A stretch of 64,000 nucleotides of DNA from Lasiodiplodia sp. COLG20 (GCA_009801085.1 VNWV01000008.1:992001-1056000); one strand, 5' to 3'; shown: positions 36,660 to 48,535, counted from the stretch's first letter. Translations and numbers: made by a program. Notes: a model not told the origin generated them from the sequence alone.

Positions 36660-38495
36660 CTATACCTTGCTCCATCCCCGGTATTCCGTTCCGCAATCGC
36701 CCATGGCCTCAAACATTTTATCCCGATGGCTTTGTGCCAGTACTTGCTCGATGGCATTCCTGTCCTCTTCATCCAGTCTCCAACCGTATGCGGCGAAATT
36801 GTCGTCTGCCCTTTCGCTGATCCCCATTCTCGACCCAACAACCACAGCACCAACATACGGGAAATCTAGCACCCAACGCGTAGCGACGTTGGAAATGCTT
36901 ACGCCATGCTTGGCACCGATGGCCGAGAGCGTTTGCAGTAGCGTCTGGAAAAGTGACCAGCCGCCCCACGTGAGGATGGCCTCGAAATATTTCCGCTGGC
37001 TTGGCGTTATATCACATGAAAACGGCTCCGGTTCCGGCTGATCTAGCCATTGATCGGCAAGGAATCCGCCACACTGTTTTTCTCATGTCAGATCAGCCAG
37101 GAAGAATTTGAATCAGGGTAGCATACCAGAGTGCCGTAAGTCAGGAGTTTGACTCCGTATCTTTCACAGACTGCGGCCATTTTGACAGTAGGCCGGGAGT
37201 CAACGAGGGAGAACTGTGGCTCTGATGAGTGGAAGTTTAACCCCAAGGAAGAGAAGAAGAATACCTGAACTTGGTTTGTCTGTATCTTGATTCCTTCGCG
37301 GAGGACAATCTCCATATGCTCGGTATCGAAGTTGCAGAGTCCAAGGTTCGAGACGCGATCATCAATCTGGAGTAGCTTCAGGGCTTCAACGTATTGAGGA
37401 TCGAGGTACTGATAAATAGTCAAAGGTCTGTCCGCGAATCCATATTCCTGCTCAACTTACGTTTTGCCAGTGGAATTGGAGCAGATCCAACTTATCACTC
37501 TCCAACCTGCGGCATCTCTCGGACACATTCGCGTGTACGACTGCTGGCGTTATCACCACAGGATTGAAAACGCAGTATTTTGTGGCGGCGAAGAGGATTT
37601 CGGGATGCGAGCAGGCTGAACGGAATTTTCCCTGATGGGGCTGTTAGTGCTCCTCTGTCAGTCGCGTATCGACAAAGCGTACAAATACAATCTCGGCATC
37701 TCCATAGTGGTCTGCCATATCGTAGGCAGTAAAACCCCAGTTGACGTAGTTTGTGAAGTGCTCGACGATCTTGGACTGCGGCGCCGTCCCCCACCCCGGA
37801 CTGGATAGTTGCCAGAGCCCACCAAAAAGCCGTGGCACAACGCGCTGACCAATCTTGAAGGTTTCGAGCTTGCTGGGGTCACCATACGCGAATGGCGTAA
37901 GTACGATCTTGCCCAATTCCTCAGCGTGGTGTGCCTCGTCCTCGGCATCCAGCGCCTTCAAAGCAGCCAGTCCCCTCGCGAACGGGAAGGCCTTGCCCGC
38001 GTGCACGAAAGCGATGCGGCAAGACTGCAAACTGCTGATCAGACCCTGCACGAAGTGTTTTTCGTATTCAGACAATGTGCGTGAACCCTCGGCGGTAACG
38101 AGCTCCTTTTCCATGGCCGTCGTCGCCTGGATGAGGTCACCCTCGACGGACACTGAACTCGCTTCGCCTTCCAGATCCTCCTCCTGCCCGGTCTCGACCT
38201 GCTTCTTGAAGTAGTCCACGAGCGTGGTCAACGCGGAAACGCTCTCGAAGGCCAAGCCGCATCCGAGCATGCAACGCACGCGCTTCTGAAGCTCAGACAT
38301 TGACCCGTCGAAGGCGTCATTGGTGCGCAGCAGGTACTTTTCCGTCTCCAATTCCAGGCCCGACGTGAGCTCCGGGTGGAAACTCATCAACGCGCGCATG
38401 ACGGAACGCAGGCCGGCCTCGGGCAGGTTGGCGATGATGGTGTCGGTCATCATGTTGACGTGCGCTCGTCTCTCGAATCCATATCCCACTGACAT
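36660..38495 (-). CDS. Aldo-keto reductase with extra N-terminal domain
   Basis: Five exons (38495-37683, 37631-37461, 37408-37265, 37213-37127, 37073-36660) sum to 1629 nt, 542 aa. Residues from about 220 form an aldo-keto reductase barrel: LFGGLWQLSSPGWG, then GFTAYDMADHYGDAE with Asp259 and Tyr264, ATKYCVFN with Lys289, and LLQFHWQNY with His325, the full catalytic tetrad. VVVGSRMG near the end binds NADPH phosphate. Residues 1-210 are an unrelated helical region (MTDTIIANLPEAGLRSVMRA, RVRCMLGCGLAFESVSALTT) that I cannot name. Normal AKRs are about 330 aa, so this is a real extension. Both parts lie in one 813-nt exon, so it is not an artefact of joining. Start ATG 38495 is the first in-frame ATG I find. 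Confidence 0.85.
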
Positions 38496-39645
38496 GTTGA
38501 AGTTTTGGGTGATCCCTAGCTCTTGATTGAATTTCCAGATACTTTTTTCTTTTTTCTCGGGGTGGTCTGATATGCCGTTTCTCGGATATGGTCGTACCCA
38601 ATGGCCAGGGGCTCGGTAGAACAAGCACCTCTCAAGCCGTTCTTTTGGCTTCTCTCGGTAACGGGGAAGAAAGCAAGCACTTCGGCTTGGCGGTGAATCG
38701 AAAAAGGGAGAGACGGGCAGATGCGGATTGCTTAATATGCAAGATGCGATGACGCGCGCGGCCGCACGATTCAGCCAGCTCACACCGAGTGGGGCTGCCG
38801 AGTGTCACCCGGAAACATCTGCTTCAACGTGAGGTCAGCCCACTTCATTTCAGCTCCTCAGGCAAACTTGCACGCACCCCCAATCGACCGTCCGACCATC
38901 GGAAGCGGCAGCCACCGTGGCTCGGGCCGCGACGCGGTGGTTTGATCGCGAGCCAGAGCCGCGCGCCTGGCCTACGAGGTCGGCCCGCTTAGCGCTCTCT
39001 CCGATACGATCGGCCGAGTCGAGACTCTTGTTTCTGGTCAATCTTGTCTGCATTTGTCTGTTTTGTACTCATGCTTCGCCTCAAGCTGCGCCTTGCCGAG
39101 CGCTTCGATTACTACAGTAGGGATGAGCCGACGTAACATCTATCTGAATGTGACATCGTCCGCTACGAGTCTTGCCTTTCATCGCAGGGTAGCCGATTCG
39201 CGGAATGTCCAACAGAAACACCACCCGTCGTGTACCCGTTGTAGAAAGGGCTGAAGATGACTTGATGGGGTCAAACTTTTTTTTGTATTTTCGCTTGTGT
39301 CTGAGCCAATCGGATGCAAAGCGGAATTGGGGAGTGACTGATATTGCAATGCGAGAATCTTTATCTCCGTGGGTTGGTCTCTTAGGCCCAGAAGGTGGCT
39401 GAGAGATTGAAGGCTAAGTTTGTATGCGCCATCTTGGATGACCATTATTCGCTTCAGCTGGAGATGCCAGCAGCGGATACAGCCATTTTTCCGTTCCCTT
39501 TTCCCTGAGGCTGGCCGTAGGAAATTTAAAGCTCGGCTGGTGAGCATTGCTGACTTGCCAAGCTTCCCCGCATCGACATGAGTCTTGGATCACTAAATTT
39601 CCCACGGCAACCTTACATCAACCTCAAACACATAAGAAAGTTACA
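38496..39645. other. Divergent intergenic region: AKR / nitrilase
   Basis: About 1.15 kb between two divergent start codons. It holds both promoters. No gene or RNA seen. Confidence 0.5.
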
Positions 39646-40677
39646 ATGAGCCAGACAATCAGAGTTGCAGCTTGTCACGCATCGCCCGTGGTTCTGTCGG
39701 CAGCGGAAACGACAAAGAAATGCATTCGTCTCATCCACGAAGCCGCCAGCAACGGTGCCAACCTCGTCGTCTTCCCAGAAACCTACATTCCCGCCTTCCC
39801 AGTCTGGAGCTCGATGCTGCCGCCGACAGAAAACCATAATTTCTTCGCTCGCATGGCGCGAGAGTCGGTTTATGTCGACGGAGATGAAGTGAAATCCATC
39901 CGCAACGCCGCCAAGGAGAAGCGCATCTTCGTCAGCGTCGGCATCTCAGAAAAGGTACGGTACAGCAGCGCGACGCTGTTTAACACGAATCTCATTATCG
40001 GCGACGACGGAACGCTGCTCGTGCACCACCGCAAGATGGTGCCGACCTTTTTCGAGAAGCTCACGTGGAGTCCTGGCGACGGCCACGGTCTGCGCGTCGT
40101 CGATGTTGCTCCTTCCGGTTGCAAGTCGGGCGCTCTGATCTGTGGCGAGAACACAAACCCGCTGGCGCGGTACTCGCTCATGGCGCAGGGCGAGCAGCTG
40201 CACATCTCAGCCTGGCCGCCTATCTGGCCCACCAGGGACCCAACAACGGCGGAGACGGGCGCCAATTATGACAATGTTGCAGCCAACAGGACTCGTGCAG
40301 CGGCCCACTGCTTCGAAGCGAAGTGCTTTGGCGTGCTGTGTGCCGGTCATCTGGACGGCGCTGCGGTCGAGGCCATCGTATCGGCCTGCAGTGATCCGGA
40401 ATTGGTGCGCAAAATAATCGATCACTCGCCTCGCGGTGCGTCCATGTTCTTGGACCCCACAGGAGCTATGATCACCGGCTTCACCATCCAGAATGGCGAG
40501 AAAGAAGAGAAGGATTATCTGCAAGCTGATGAAGGAATATTGTACGCTGACCTGGACCTCGGCAAGTGCATTGAGGGTAAGCAGTTTCACGATGTGGTGG
40601 GCGGGTATCAGCGGCTTGATATTTTCGACCTGAGGGTGGACAGGACTCGAAGAGAGCCTGTCGTACTGCGGGATTGA
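39646..40677 (+). CDS. Nitrilase / cyanide-hydratase-like enzyme
   Basis: Single exon of 343 aa. The nitrilase catalytic triad is complete: Glu45 in VVFPETYIPAFP, Lys130 in HHRKMVPT, and nucleophile Cys166 in LICGENTN. These enzymes hydrolyse nitriles to acids plus ammonia or, in the cyanide hydratase branch, to amides. The sequence alone does not fix the substrate; CGEN, where many aliphatic nitrilases have CWEN, suggests a separate branch. The C-terminal RTRREPVVLRD is typical of the spiral-forming class. It lies about 530 nt before an amino-acid permease on the same strand. Length and absence of introns match other fungal members. Confidence 0.9.
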   Translation: MSQTIRVAACHASPVVLSAAETTKKCIRLIHEAASNGANLVVFPETYIPAFPVWSSMLPPTENHNFFARMARESVYVDGDEVKSIRNAAKEKRIFVSVGISEKVRYSSATLFNTNLIIGDDGTLLVHHRKMVPTFFEKLTWSPGDGHGLRVVDVAPSGCKSGALICGENTNPLARYSLMAQGEQLHISAWPPIWPTRDPTTAETGANYDNVAANRTRAAAHCFEAKCFGVLCAGHLDGAAVEAIVSACSDPELVRKIIDHSPRGASMFLDPTGAMITGFTIQNGEKEEKDYLQADEGILYADLDLGKCIEGKQFHDVVGGYQRLDIFDLRVDRTRREPVVLRD

Positions 40678-41208
40678 GGGGTTGCACAGCATCAGCCAAG
40701 CTGGATGGGGAAGCTGGCCGAGAAAGGTATGCTAAGCACCATGCGTCGATACACATCTGCAGCGGAAATCCTTCCACTGTTGCTTGTTCGTATTTATGCC
40801 GCGCTGCGTGTGTGCGAAAGGCAAAGATGGTGCGTCCAGTGCCCGATCATGACGTCCCTGATCCACAGGCGATCCTTGCCCCACTCCCTGCTATCTATGC
40901 TCGCAGATAAATAGAACCTCGCACTTATCTTGCACCACTTCCACCGCACCCGGTTGGCTCGTTCCAGGCCTGCGGTTCCGTGTCACGAATCAGCCAATGT
41001 CAGAAACAGTTGCGCGAGAATCATTACTCCAGTCGATAAGACATTGCCAGACACGGCAGGTGCGAGCACAGCAGGGTCCCGCCGACCGCTACCCTTCATA
41101 TTTGACGCGTGTTCCCTGCGCGGCCATGTCGCCTCCCCCATCTTCTCGCGTGCTCGCCTGTCACCCCTCCTGTGTAGCCAAGCTTTCTTGGCGATCTCGC
41201 ATTCCACC
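40678..41208. other. Intergenic: permease promoter
   Basis: A 531-nt spacer between nitrilase and permease on the same strand. GATAAATA at 40906-40913 and a GATAAG at 41035-41040 are visible. No gene seen. Confidence 0.45.
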
Positions 41209-43198
41209 ATGGCGACGAGCTTGGCAACGGTTGCGGATGCTCGGGACCCACGTCTGAGCAAGGAGGCCCGTGAGACGACCCAGCAGCCCACAGACGTGCA
41301 GATCGAGCAGTCGATCCTGCATGCCGACTACGGCCACGACCCAAATGTCTCATTCGAGGAGTACCTGTACTACGCCAACTGGACCCGCGACTACGAGAAG
41401 ACCCTTTCTACCAAGGGACGCGGAATGAGCTCGCTGCTTTCTGTTCTCAGCGGGAAGAAGCAGGAAGTTGTCACTTCGGACGCTCAAGCGCCTGTCGCTG
41501 CGCCCGCTGTTCAGGCGCAGACTGAGAAAGACAGCAAGGAATCTGCAGCCGCCCCTCCAGACTCATTCGGCATCATTTCTGACTACGAGTGGCATCATGC
41601 CTCTCGTGCAGCTCGGACGGCTACCTGGGGTACTGTTCTATCCTTATTGTAGGCCGGACAATGACTGACATGCCGCAGGCGCCGTATTCTACCTCATCAC
41701 CACCGATATCCTGGGTCCATTCTCGGTCCCATGGGCATTCACTCAGCTCGGGTATGGCCCGGGTATTTCCCTGTATTTCGTGTTTGCTGCCATGGCTGGA
41801 TTGTAAGTGCCCCCGTTATGCTCAAAATTTAATTTACTAACGCTTTTAGCTCCGGGGTTCTTCTCTGGTGGCAGTTTCTTGGCCTCGATTCAGACAAGTA
41901 CCCCGTCAAAAACTACGGCGATCTAGGTTTTCGTATCTACGGCAACTGGCTCCGCTACATTATCAACATCTTGCAGAGCGGCCAATTCTTCCTTGGAGTT
42001 ACGCTGTTAATTGTCACAAACGGGCAGAGCTTGTCTCAGTTATCTCAAGGGCCGCACGGCTCAAAAGCACTTTGCTGTAAGTGACTCGGATTGTGAATAG
42101 TATCCAAGTCCATGACTGATGAAAGCCATTTAGTCACGGCATGCTTGATTATCTTCACCGTGGCAGGCTTCATTGTCGGTCAAATTCGGACGATGCAGAA
42201 GTTTGGTTACATCGCCAACCTCTCCGTGTGGATGAACGTCTTCGTCATCCTCATGACGATGGGTATAGTTGCCAACAGCTCTCCAAACTACGAGGCTGTG
42301 TACGCAAGCTTTCAAATTCCGAAAGGCCCCATCAAAACGAGTGCAGGTGCTCCGGCGGGCCTGACTTTTATCGACAACATCAACGGCCTGATGCAAGCCG
42401 TCTACTCTTATGGAGGAGCGACAATGTTCTGCGAACTCATGGCCGAGATGCGTAGACCGTAAGTCTTTCACTCAGCGTCGCCATCGATGAGATCTGACGA
42501 GGCTCAGGTGGGATTTTTGGAAAGGCCTGATCGTAGCGGATACCTTCATATTCGTCTGCTACATCGTCTTCGGCTTGGTGGTATACAGCGAGCAAGGCCA
42601 ATTCGCATACAACCCAGCCTACCAGGGCATCAACCCATACGCGTGGCAGACCGTCGGCAACGTCTTCGCGATCATCACTGGTCTCATCGCCGCATGTCTC
42701 TACGGCAACATCGGTATCAAAGTCCTGTACGCCAACGTCGGCCGCAGCGTCTTCAAATTCCCGGCGCTTGAGTCCCGCGTCGGCAAGTGGATCTTCGTCG
42801 CCCTCGTGCCCGTCTACTGGGGTCTGGCCTTCATCATCGCTGCCGCCGTGCCGCAGGTTTCGTATCTCTCAGCCTTTGTTGGAGCAGCTATGATCCTGCA
42901 GTTCTCATACACTTTTCCACCAATTCTTGCCATCGGCTTCAACTGCCTGAAAGACGCCATCGGTCCTGATGAAGGCTTCGATCCTATCACCGGTCGTGTA
43001 GTGCGCCACGACGAGGGGTTGAAGAGGTGGGTTCGTGGGTATAAGAAGCAATTTCTCGTCAATTCGTTCAATGTCGTTTATTTCCTCGGCGCGGCTACAA
43101 CGGCGATCCTGGGCATCTACGCAAGTATCTATTCGATGCATCAGCAGTACGCCGACGCGAACATCAAGCCCTTCTCGTGCGATTCCCCGACTGGATGA
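41209..43198 (+). CDS. Amino-acid permease (AAAP/transmembrane amino acid transporter family)
   Basis: Five exons (41209-41629, 41679-41802, 41850-42076, 42134-42458, 42508-43198) sum to 1788 nt, 595 aa. Residues 1-135 are cytosolic and hydrophilic, then about eleven hydrophobic segments follow. The first is FYLITTDILGPFSVPWAF, whose TDILGPFSVPWA matches the AAAP helix-1 signature in fungal Mtr-type neutral/aromatic amino-acid carriers. Later markers: VLLWWQFLGLDSDKYP, FTACLIIFTVAGFIVGQI, and NINGLMQAVYSYGGATMFCELMAEMRRPWDFWKG around the fourth intron. Substrate cannot be read from sequence; family members carry neutral amino acids with protons. The exon junctions keep phase throughout. Whether it handles nitrilase substrates or products is only a guess from adjacency. 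Confidence 0.88.
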
Positions 43199-45430
43199 TG
43201 GGCCGAACCACAATAAGACAGAGAGAATTGAGCGTTGGAGGAGGTGTTGGGAGGGGTGTTGCGTGCGAAAGATTAACGACATGGATTGAAGATATGTCCA
43301 CTCTCGCTTCATTGCTGCAAGTTAAGGAACTGGCACTGAGGAACTTCCTGACTTACCACTATTCGCCAGTAGTCAGCCAATTTGAATAGCTTATCTGATT
43401 CCGTCTTTGTTGCGCTTTTCGCTCCTTTTCAGGATTTGTTGTCGCTGACATGTGCTGAGTTGATACAGCTTCCCGCAGAAGTGAATTGCTGCTTGTTAAG
43501 GGCGCGCTGGAGGCTCCAGGCAGACTCTGATCAAATACAGCTATTTCAAAGATTTGACACTCCGTTTAGCGGTTTTGAGAGTCCGTTCAAGCACTAGCGC
43601 TTCGTCCCGTTCTAGAACAGGCGTCAGTGAGCGTTGAAAAATGAGTGGCATCCACTAGGACTGCAAGGAGCCGTCTCGCTCGTGGAGGATGCAGGCCTGA
43701 CCAACGGCCAGTACCAGATCCCATCCACACGACCATCCGCTCATACTTTCATCATGACGCAATGTTACGCCGCCAACACCATGAAATATGACAAGATCTA
43801 GAGACTTCGCTGGCCAAACCGGTCATTGAACCCTCCCATCGCCTTCCATGTTCCGTGACATGGGTGTACTGTCCAAATGGAGCTCGAGGTTGGGAAAATT
43901 GGGTCGTCGTTTCGAGGCGCGGAGGTCAGGGTCGGCAGCTTACAAGCGAGCAGGCGTTCTTTGGCAGATAGAACCTACGACTGGCACAAGCGTCAGTGGG
44001 TGCCAAAGCTGCAATACCCCCTGCAAATGTGCTCACCTTGGACTCTCCTCAGCTCCTGACCAGAAGATGTGTGTGCAAGTGTGGTTAGCTCAGGAGCGTC
44101 TTGCGTCTGCAATCTGGTGTATGTGAGCTCCTGGATCGACTTTCGTGCGTGGCTCGAGAGCAACGATGACACACTTTTCTTCCTGCGTGACAGTGGTGCA
44201 CACTTGTAATGTAAGCATCGCGAGCAGTGTTATTTCGGCACGTATGATGCTGGGTTCCGCAAGGGGCAGCTAAAGTCAGCATGTCGCGCGTCTCTCCAAT
44301 GCAAGTTTGCTCCGACATGGAAGCTCATTGCAGAAGAGTCGCGAAAGCAGCCGCTATTATTGTGTTGATTGTGTCGTCCAACTTGGCGTCTGAGTCGTCC
44401 TACGCAGCCTTCTTGCCTCAGCCTTCTTGGATGCATTGTATCTAGTGTGTGGAGCGAAAGTGACACTGATTGTTGCGCCTGTGGTGGTGGGTGGAGCGAC
44501 CGCGCACGTCGAATTTTCGAGCCGTTGCCGTCTTCGCCGCCGTCAGGCTCCGATCGTTCGCGCGAGGAAGCTTGCTGTGGCGGAGTTGGCGACTGCGACG
44601 TCGAGCGCTGAGTTGTCAATGTCTGTTGCAAAGTCAGCTCAAACTTGCGTTCCGACGCCGGCATCAAAGTGTTCACCACTTACTGCGAGTTTCGCGGGCT
44701 TTAGTAAATCGAGTGGCGTCGCGGAAGCGGCAAACTGCATTGTGATCTGAGTTGGGTGTGGTGAGGGCGGGCGTCTCTCTCATAGAGGGTTGTCCAAGGA
44801 ATAGTGCGCGCAATCTCGAGCGCGTCATCGCGAGGCACATGGGACTTCTCTAGGATGACGCCTGTGGGCAAGTCAACTCACTTTGCGCGTGCTCTTGGGC
44901 GCTGCGCCGCCGGCATCCTGGCAAGCCGTCACTGTCATGGACGCTGCAAAGGTATCGCGTTCTTGCTTGTGGCGAGGCCAGCTTCCACCGCGTTCGTCTA
45001 TGGAGTGACGGCCCTCCACCAGCCCTTGCTGAAGCTGCTGTCCACCAACTCCGCTATCATCACTGCTGTTCCTGGTGCTATTAGACCACCCGCAGCCTAC
45101 GACGCGCTCACTCAGCGCTGTGGAATCTCGCGAGCATCGCGTTCAACTGCCGCTATGTCCTGCTGGACCTCAGCACTGCTGAGCCGCCAGACTCTGCTGC
45201 CACCCGCTGCCACCCGGGACGCCAACTACTCGCAGGAGAGAGCGCCTCCGCATCCACCTGCCCAGCTGATCACCCGGCGGTTCGGCTGCCTTCCACGGGG
45301 GCGCGTTTCCTGGATCACAGGCGTGTGGTCGCTGCCCCGAATGCCACCACCGGCCCGTTCGGGCTTAGCTAGAGCGTCGCCAGGCCAATCGATGCAGCCG
45401 ACCAGGCCAGCCCGCCAAGCCCGCCGACGC
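43199..45430. other. Gene-poor region before U2, nothing recognised
   Basis: Short open frames on both strands without domains. A small inverted repeat (GCTCCTGA / TCAGGAGC) lies near 44.05-44.10 kb. No transposase or reverse-transcriptase motifs are seen. Confidence 0.45.
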
Positions 45431-45437
45431 TTAAATA
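45431..45437 (+). promoter_or_regulatory. TATA box of U2 snRNA gene
   Basis: TTAAATA 41-47 nt before the predicted U2 5' end, followed by a CT-rich tract. The same spacing recurs in two of the U2-like units. Confidence 0.55.
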
Positions 45438-45477
45438 CGCGGCGATCCCTCGACCAAGGCTCCTCTTTTCTTCTTCA

Positions 45478-45626
45478 GCTCTCTTTGCCTTTTGGCTTAG
45501 ATCAAGTGTAGTAACTGTTCTTTCCAGCTTAATCTCTGGAACGTCCCTACGGGGGCTTGTTACCCAGAAAACCAAATTTTGGAACCGGGTGGCTGGTCAC
45601 TGAGCTCCGCTCATACTAGCTACCAC
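45478..45626 (+). ncRNA. U2 spliceosomal snRNA
   Basis: U2 pairs with the intron branch site during splicing. All parts of U2 are readable. The 5' domain TCTCTTTGCCTTTTGGCTTA followed by GATCAAGTGTAGTA matches yeast U2 over more than 30 nt, and stem-loop I is GCC-TTTT-GGC. The branch-site-recognition GTAGTA is at 45508-45513. Stem IIa is TTCCAG / CTGGAA with an eight-base loop, as in other U2s, and stem IIb is TCCC-TAC-GGGG. The Sm site AAATTTTGG is at 45574-45582. The 3' stem pairs 45588-45597 with 45615-45624 (ten pairs, two G-U) and encloses a smaller GAGC / GCTC stem. The base after GTAGTA is A where U is usual. Ends are estimated to a few bases. No other feature explains this block. Confidence 0.93.
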
Positions 45627-45671
45627 AGTGTCGCTCGTATTGCACTACTTCGGGCTGACGCGACCAATCCT

Positions 45672-45719
45672 TTTTTTCGTTGAGCAGCTTCGCCTTGAGC
45701 GGGCTCTTGAGGAAGAAGA
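45672..45719 (+). promoter_or_regulatory. Conserved snRNA downstream element, U2 copy
   Basis: About 48 nt after the U2 3' stem. It reads TTTTCGTTGA, a spacer, TTCGCCTTGAGCGGG, then GAGGAAGAAG. Four matching elements follow the other U2-like units, so it may direct 3'-end formation. Confidence 0.5.
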
Positions 45720-48047
45720 GTTTTCTGGTCTTATTTGACTTGACTTGGTACGCTGGCATCGCTTTGAGACACGTCGTTGCGCCGGTCGAGTCTTCTGTGC
45801 GTCATGCTGCGCGTCGCTAGTTGGTGCTGACGAGCACACATGGGCGCTCGCAGGCCATCACAGCAATAGTAGCAGTAAATAACTTCACTTTCATGGAACG
45901 TCTATTTTTCTATGTGCCCTGTCGGTGCACTGCGCGTTGCCTTTGTAGCTGTGAAGTGTCTGGTCGCAAAGTGACGCTGTTCGCCGTGCACTGCCCGCAA
46001 CTGCGCGGCCGCCCAGCCTTAGGCGTCGCGGAGAGCTTCTGAGTGAGGCTGTCCGTAACTGCGGGCCTTGATGCATTTTTGATCGTGATGACGTCCGCCG
46101 CTCTGCGCTGCCTGCAGGACAGAGCCTCTGTGTTCGACGAGCGACGGGCGGGCAGCCGCGCACCACGAAATGTACGCTCGACCCAGAGTGATTCGCATCT
46201 GGGGGTGACGCGACGTACGTGTGGCCTCCGACTTCAACTTGATCCGTATTCTGAGCGGGCGGGCATTCCTAGCGCAATGCCAATGTCCTTTCGATTCGAG
46301 GCATTCCGGCCTGGTCAGATGCGCAGCGCAGACATTTCTGCCTCAACGACACGGCTCACGATGCTTGGCCTGGTGTTGCAGCGCGCTCACCCCTACTCCG
46401 GCCGTCACGGGACCCCCGCCGCCCAGCAGAGGCAGCGCTGCATCAGAACCCCGGCGAGAAGCCGCCTCATGCGCCCGCCGCCTGTCGTGCTCGCTGTCTC
46501 CGTGGCCTCGGATTTCGCGTCAAAAGTGAGCCGCCGGAGGCGAAGGTCTTTGCGCACTTCGTCTCCCAACATTTAGCCACGTTTGCGTCACCTCTGGTGT
46601 CTTCTGTTGGGGTCGCGAGTGCGTCATGTTGAGAAACTTCAGTGAAAGCCATGTGCACCGGCGTTGGCGGACAAGGAATTGCGCGTGGAAGCAAACACCG
46701 TGCTCAAGCAGGCGATTGTTGTGCCCAAGCAAGCACGCAAATCGTGCAATGCCGGAAATGAGCAGATGTCCACTCCATGAATATGCCCCCTCCAGACCGT
46801 GGTCTTCCTGTTCTTTGTGCTTCCAAGAAGTCAAACGTGCGCGTTTCCACATGGTCGACGCACAGAGGCCGAGACCTGTGTCGCCGCTGATGCGCAAATT
46901 CATCGCCAGGTCAAATACGCAAGATTCCGTGTCCATGGGCAGAAATTGTGAGGTGAATGCTGTGGACATGGACACAAGTGCTCGCTTCACCCAGTCAAGC
47001 TTGAAATTTCTCTGGCGCGGCTGCATTGTTGTTGCGACTGAGCCTGGACGCTAAACGACCCCGCGGCGCTGCGCTAGAGGGCGCGCTGTCTACTCTTATT
47101 CCGACGAGGCTTGGTCCTCACTGTAGCTGTCTGTCGCGCAAGTCTGGCGCGCACAATGGCGTTCACTCTGAAGTGCGGTCGGGGTGATGTCTATTCATTC
47201 AACTACACGTCCGCTTGTGACTTTGTCATGCATGCGACATTATTTGAAGCTTCGCGTGTGAAACTTCGCCTAAGGCCTAGCAACGAATGCCTGTCCACTA
47301 TGAAACCCCCCAGAAGCTCCCTCCCATTATCTGTGACTTCCTTCTTCCTCCGGATCCGAGGCTGAGAAGATGTCTGTACGCTCGCAGTTATGATTGACGC
47401 AGGAAACCTCGAGTCAGAGAGTCGTGGAAGTGACGCGAGATCAGCAGAATACTTGCAAAGCTGTCGGAAAGAAGCGCTGAAGACACGCGCGGAGCGGGAT
47501 CGTGGTGGAGTCTGGGGAGGAGGACGCGTCTAGACCTGCAGCGATGTAGCATGCCTGGCGCTTGACGGGGGAGAGTGATGAAGAGCCTCACCGTGCTTGT
47601 ACATAGAGAGAGCGCATGCTCTGGAGGATGCTGGCGCGCGGCGATTCGTAGAGACTGCCCTCTGTTGCGATGCGCAGGTGTTGTTTGCCTCATTCTCCGC
47701 CAGATTTTATGCGCGCATGGCCGCCAATTGTCGCGCGTGTGTGAACTCTAGGAAATAAGCGCATCTGTCAGAAAACGATGGCGCGTTGGCGCGACTGGGA
47801 GGCAAGGCTGCTCAGCCGTGGCGGTCCAAGACGAAGCGCTCGCGCGTAGAATATCTGGTGGTGAAACAGCGCCGTTCGTCGTCGTGACCTGTCGAGCGCG
47901 CGTGAAGATATCGGTGGAGTCAGGATATTGCGCTGGGCGATTCAAAGGCAACGCTGCCTCGCATTTCGTCGTCTCACCCGCATACCAGAGACCGGATAAC
48001 GTCGTCTTGCTCACTGTGGACTTCAGCTTGTTTCAGTGCCACATGGC
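45720..48047. other. Gene-poor region between U2 and U2-like array
   Basis: No supported gene. Open frames are short, overlapping and domain-free on both strands. Confidence 0.45.
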
Positions 48048-48090
48048 TCTTCCTTGAGGATCCGCGCAAGGCGAAGCAATCAACGAAAAG
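48048..48090 (-). promoter_or_regulatory. Conserved snRNA downstream element, unit A
   Basis: On the minus strand: CTTTTCGTTGA, spacer, TTCGCCTTGCGCGGATCC, then AAGGAAGAG. Placed just after the second 3' hairpin of unit A. Confidence 0.45.
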
Positions 48091-48300
48091 AAAGGATCTC
48101 ATAGATCAAAGTTTCCAAAAATTCGAGGTAAAAACCCCATAGTAAAAAAGGGATCTCATGGATCCAGGTGCCAAAAATTCCCGGAGAAAACCCCGGAGCC
48201 GTCATTTCCCCCTAGTTCTTGGCTGACGTTGCCACCTCTCGGAAAGAAACAAGAGGAACAGTAACTACACCTGTGGAAGAGAGAAAGGATTTGAAGGAAG
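48091..48300 (-). ncRNA. U2-like snRNA unit A (degenerate, duplicated 3' part)
   Basis: Minus-strand unit with branch-recognition-like GTAGTTACTG (48268-48259). A hairpin at 48181-48196 (6 pairs, TTTT loop, one G-U only on the minus strand) is followed by Sm site AATTTTTGG (48179-48171) and a GGATC / GATCC hairpin. A second Sm site (48123-48115) and GATCT / AGATC hairpin follow, so the 3' part is duplicated. Stem-loop I is not recognisable, and the nearest TATA-like ACATAAG (48306-48312) is too close for a full 5' domain. Probably a decayed copy or pseudogene; transcription is unknown. Confidence 0.55.
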
Positions 48301-48490
48301 GAGGACTTATGTAGGCGAAGTTCGGCAGATGGAAGCACGGGCCCGATCAGCTCTCGTGAACCTGACGTCGCGAGGGGCAACCCACAGCCTTTTACACTCG
48401 AACACAAGCCGCGCATAGGCGGGCAAGTCTCCAGAAGGTTCTACGAAGGCAACAGCAAGGTCTGCAAGGACTGGCATTGCTGAAAATCTA

Positions 48491-48535
48491 GCTCTTCTTC
48501 GAAGTTCCGCGCAAGGCGAATTCATCAATGAAAAG
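48491..48535 (-). promoter_or_regulatory. Conserved snRNA downstream element, unit B
   Basis: Minus strand: CTTTTCATTGATGAATTCGC, then CTTGCGCGGA and GAAGAAGAG. It begins about 6 nt after the 3' hairpin of unit B. Confidence 0.45.

Noticed and set aside
44080..44150. tRNA-like stretch with TTAGCTCAGG
   Set aside because: It resembles an A box, but no D, anticodon or T arm can be folded and no proper B box follows.
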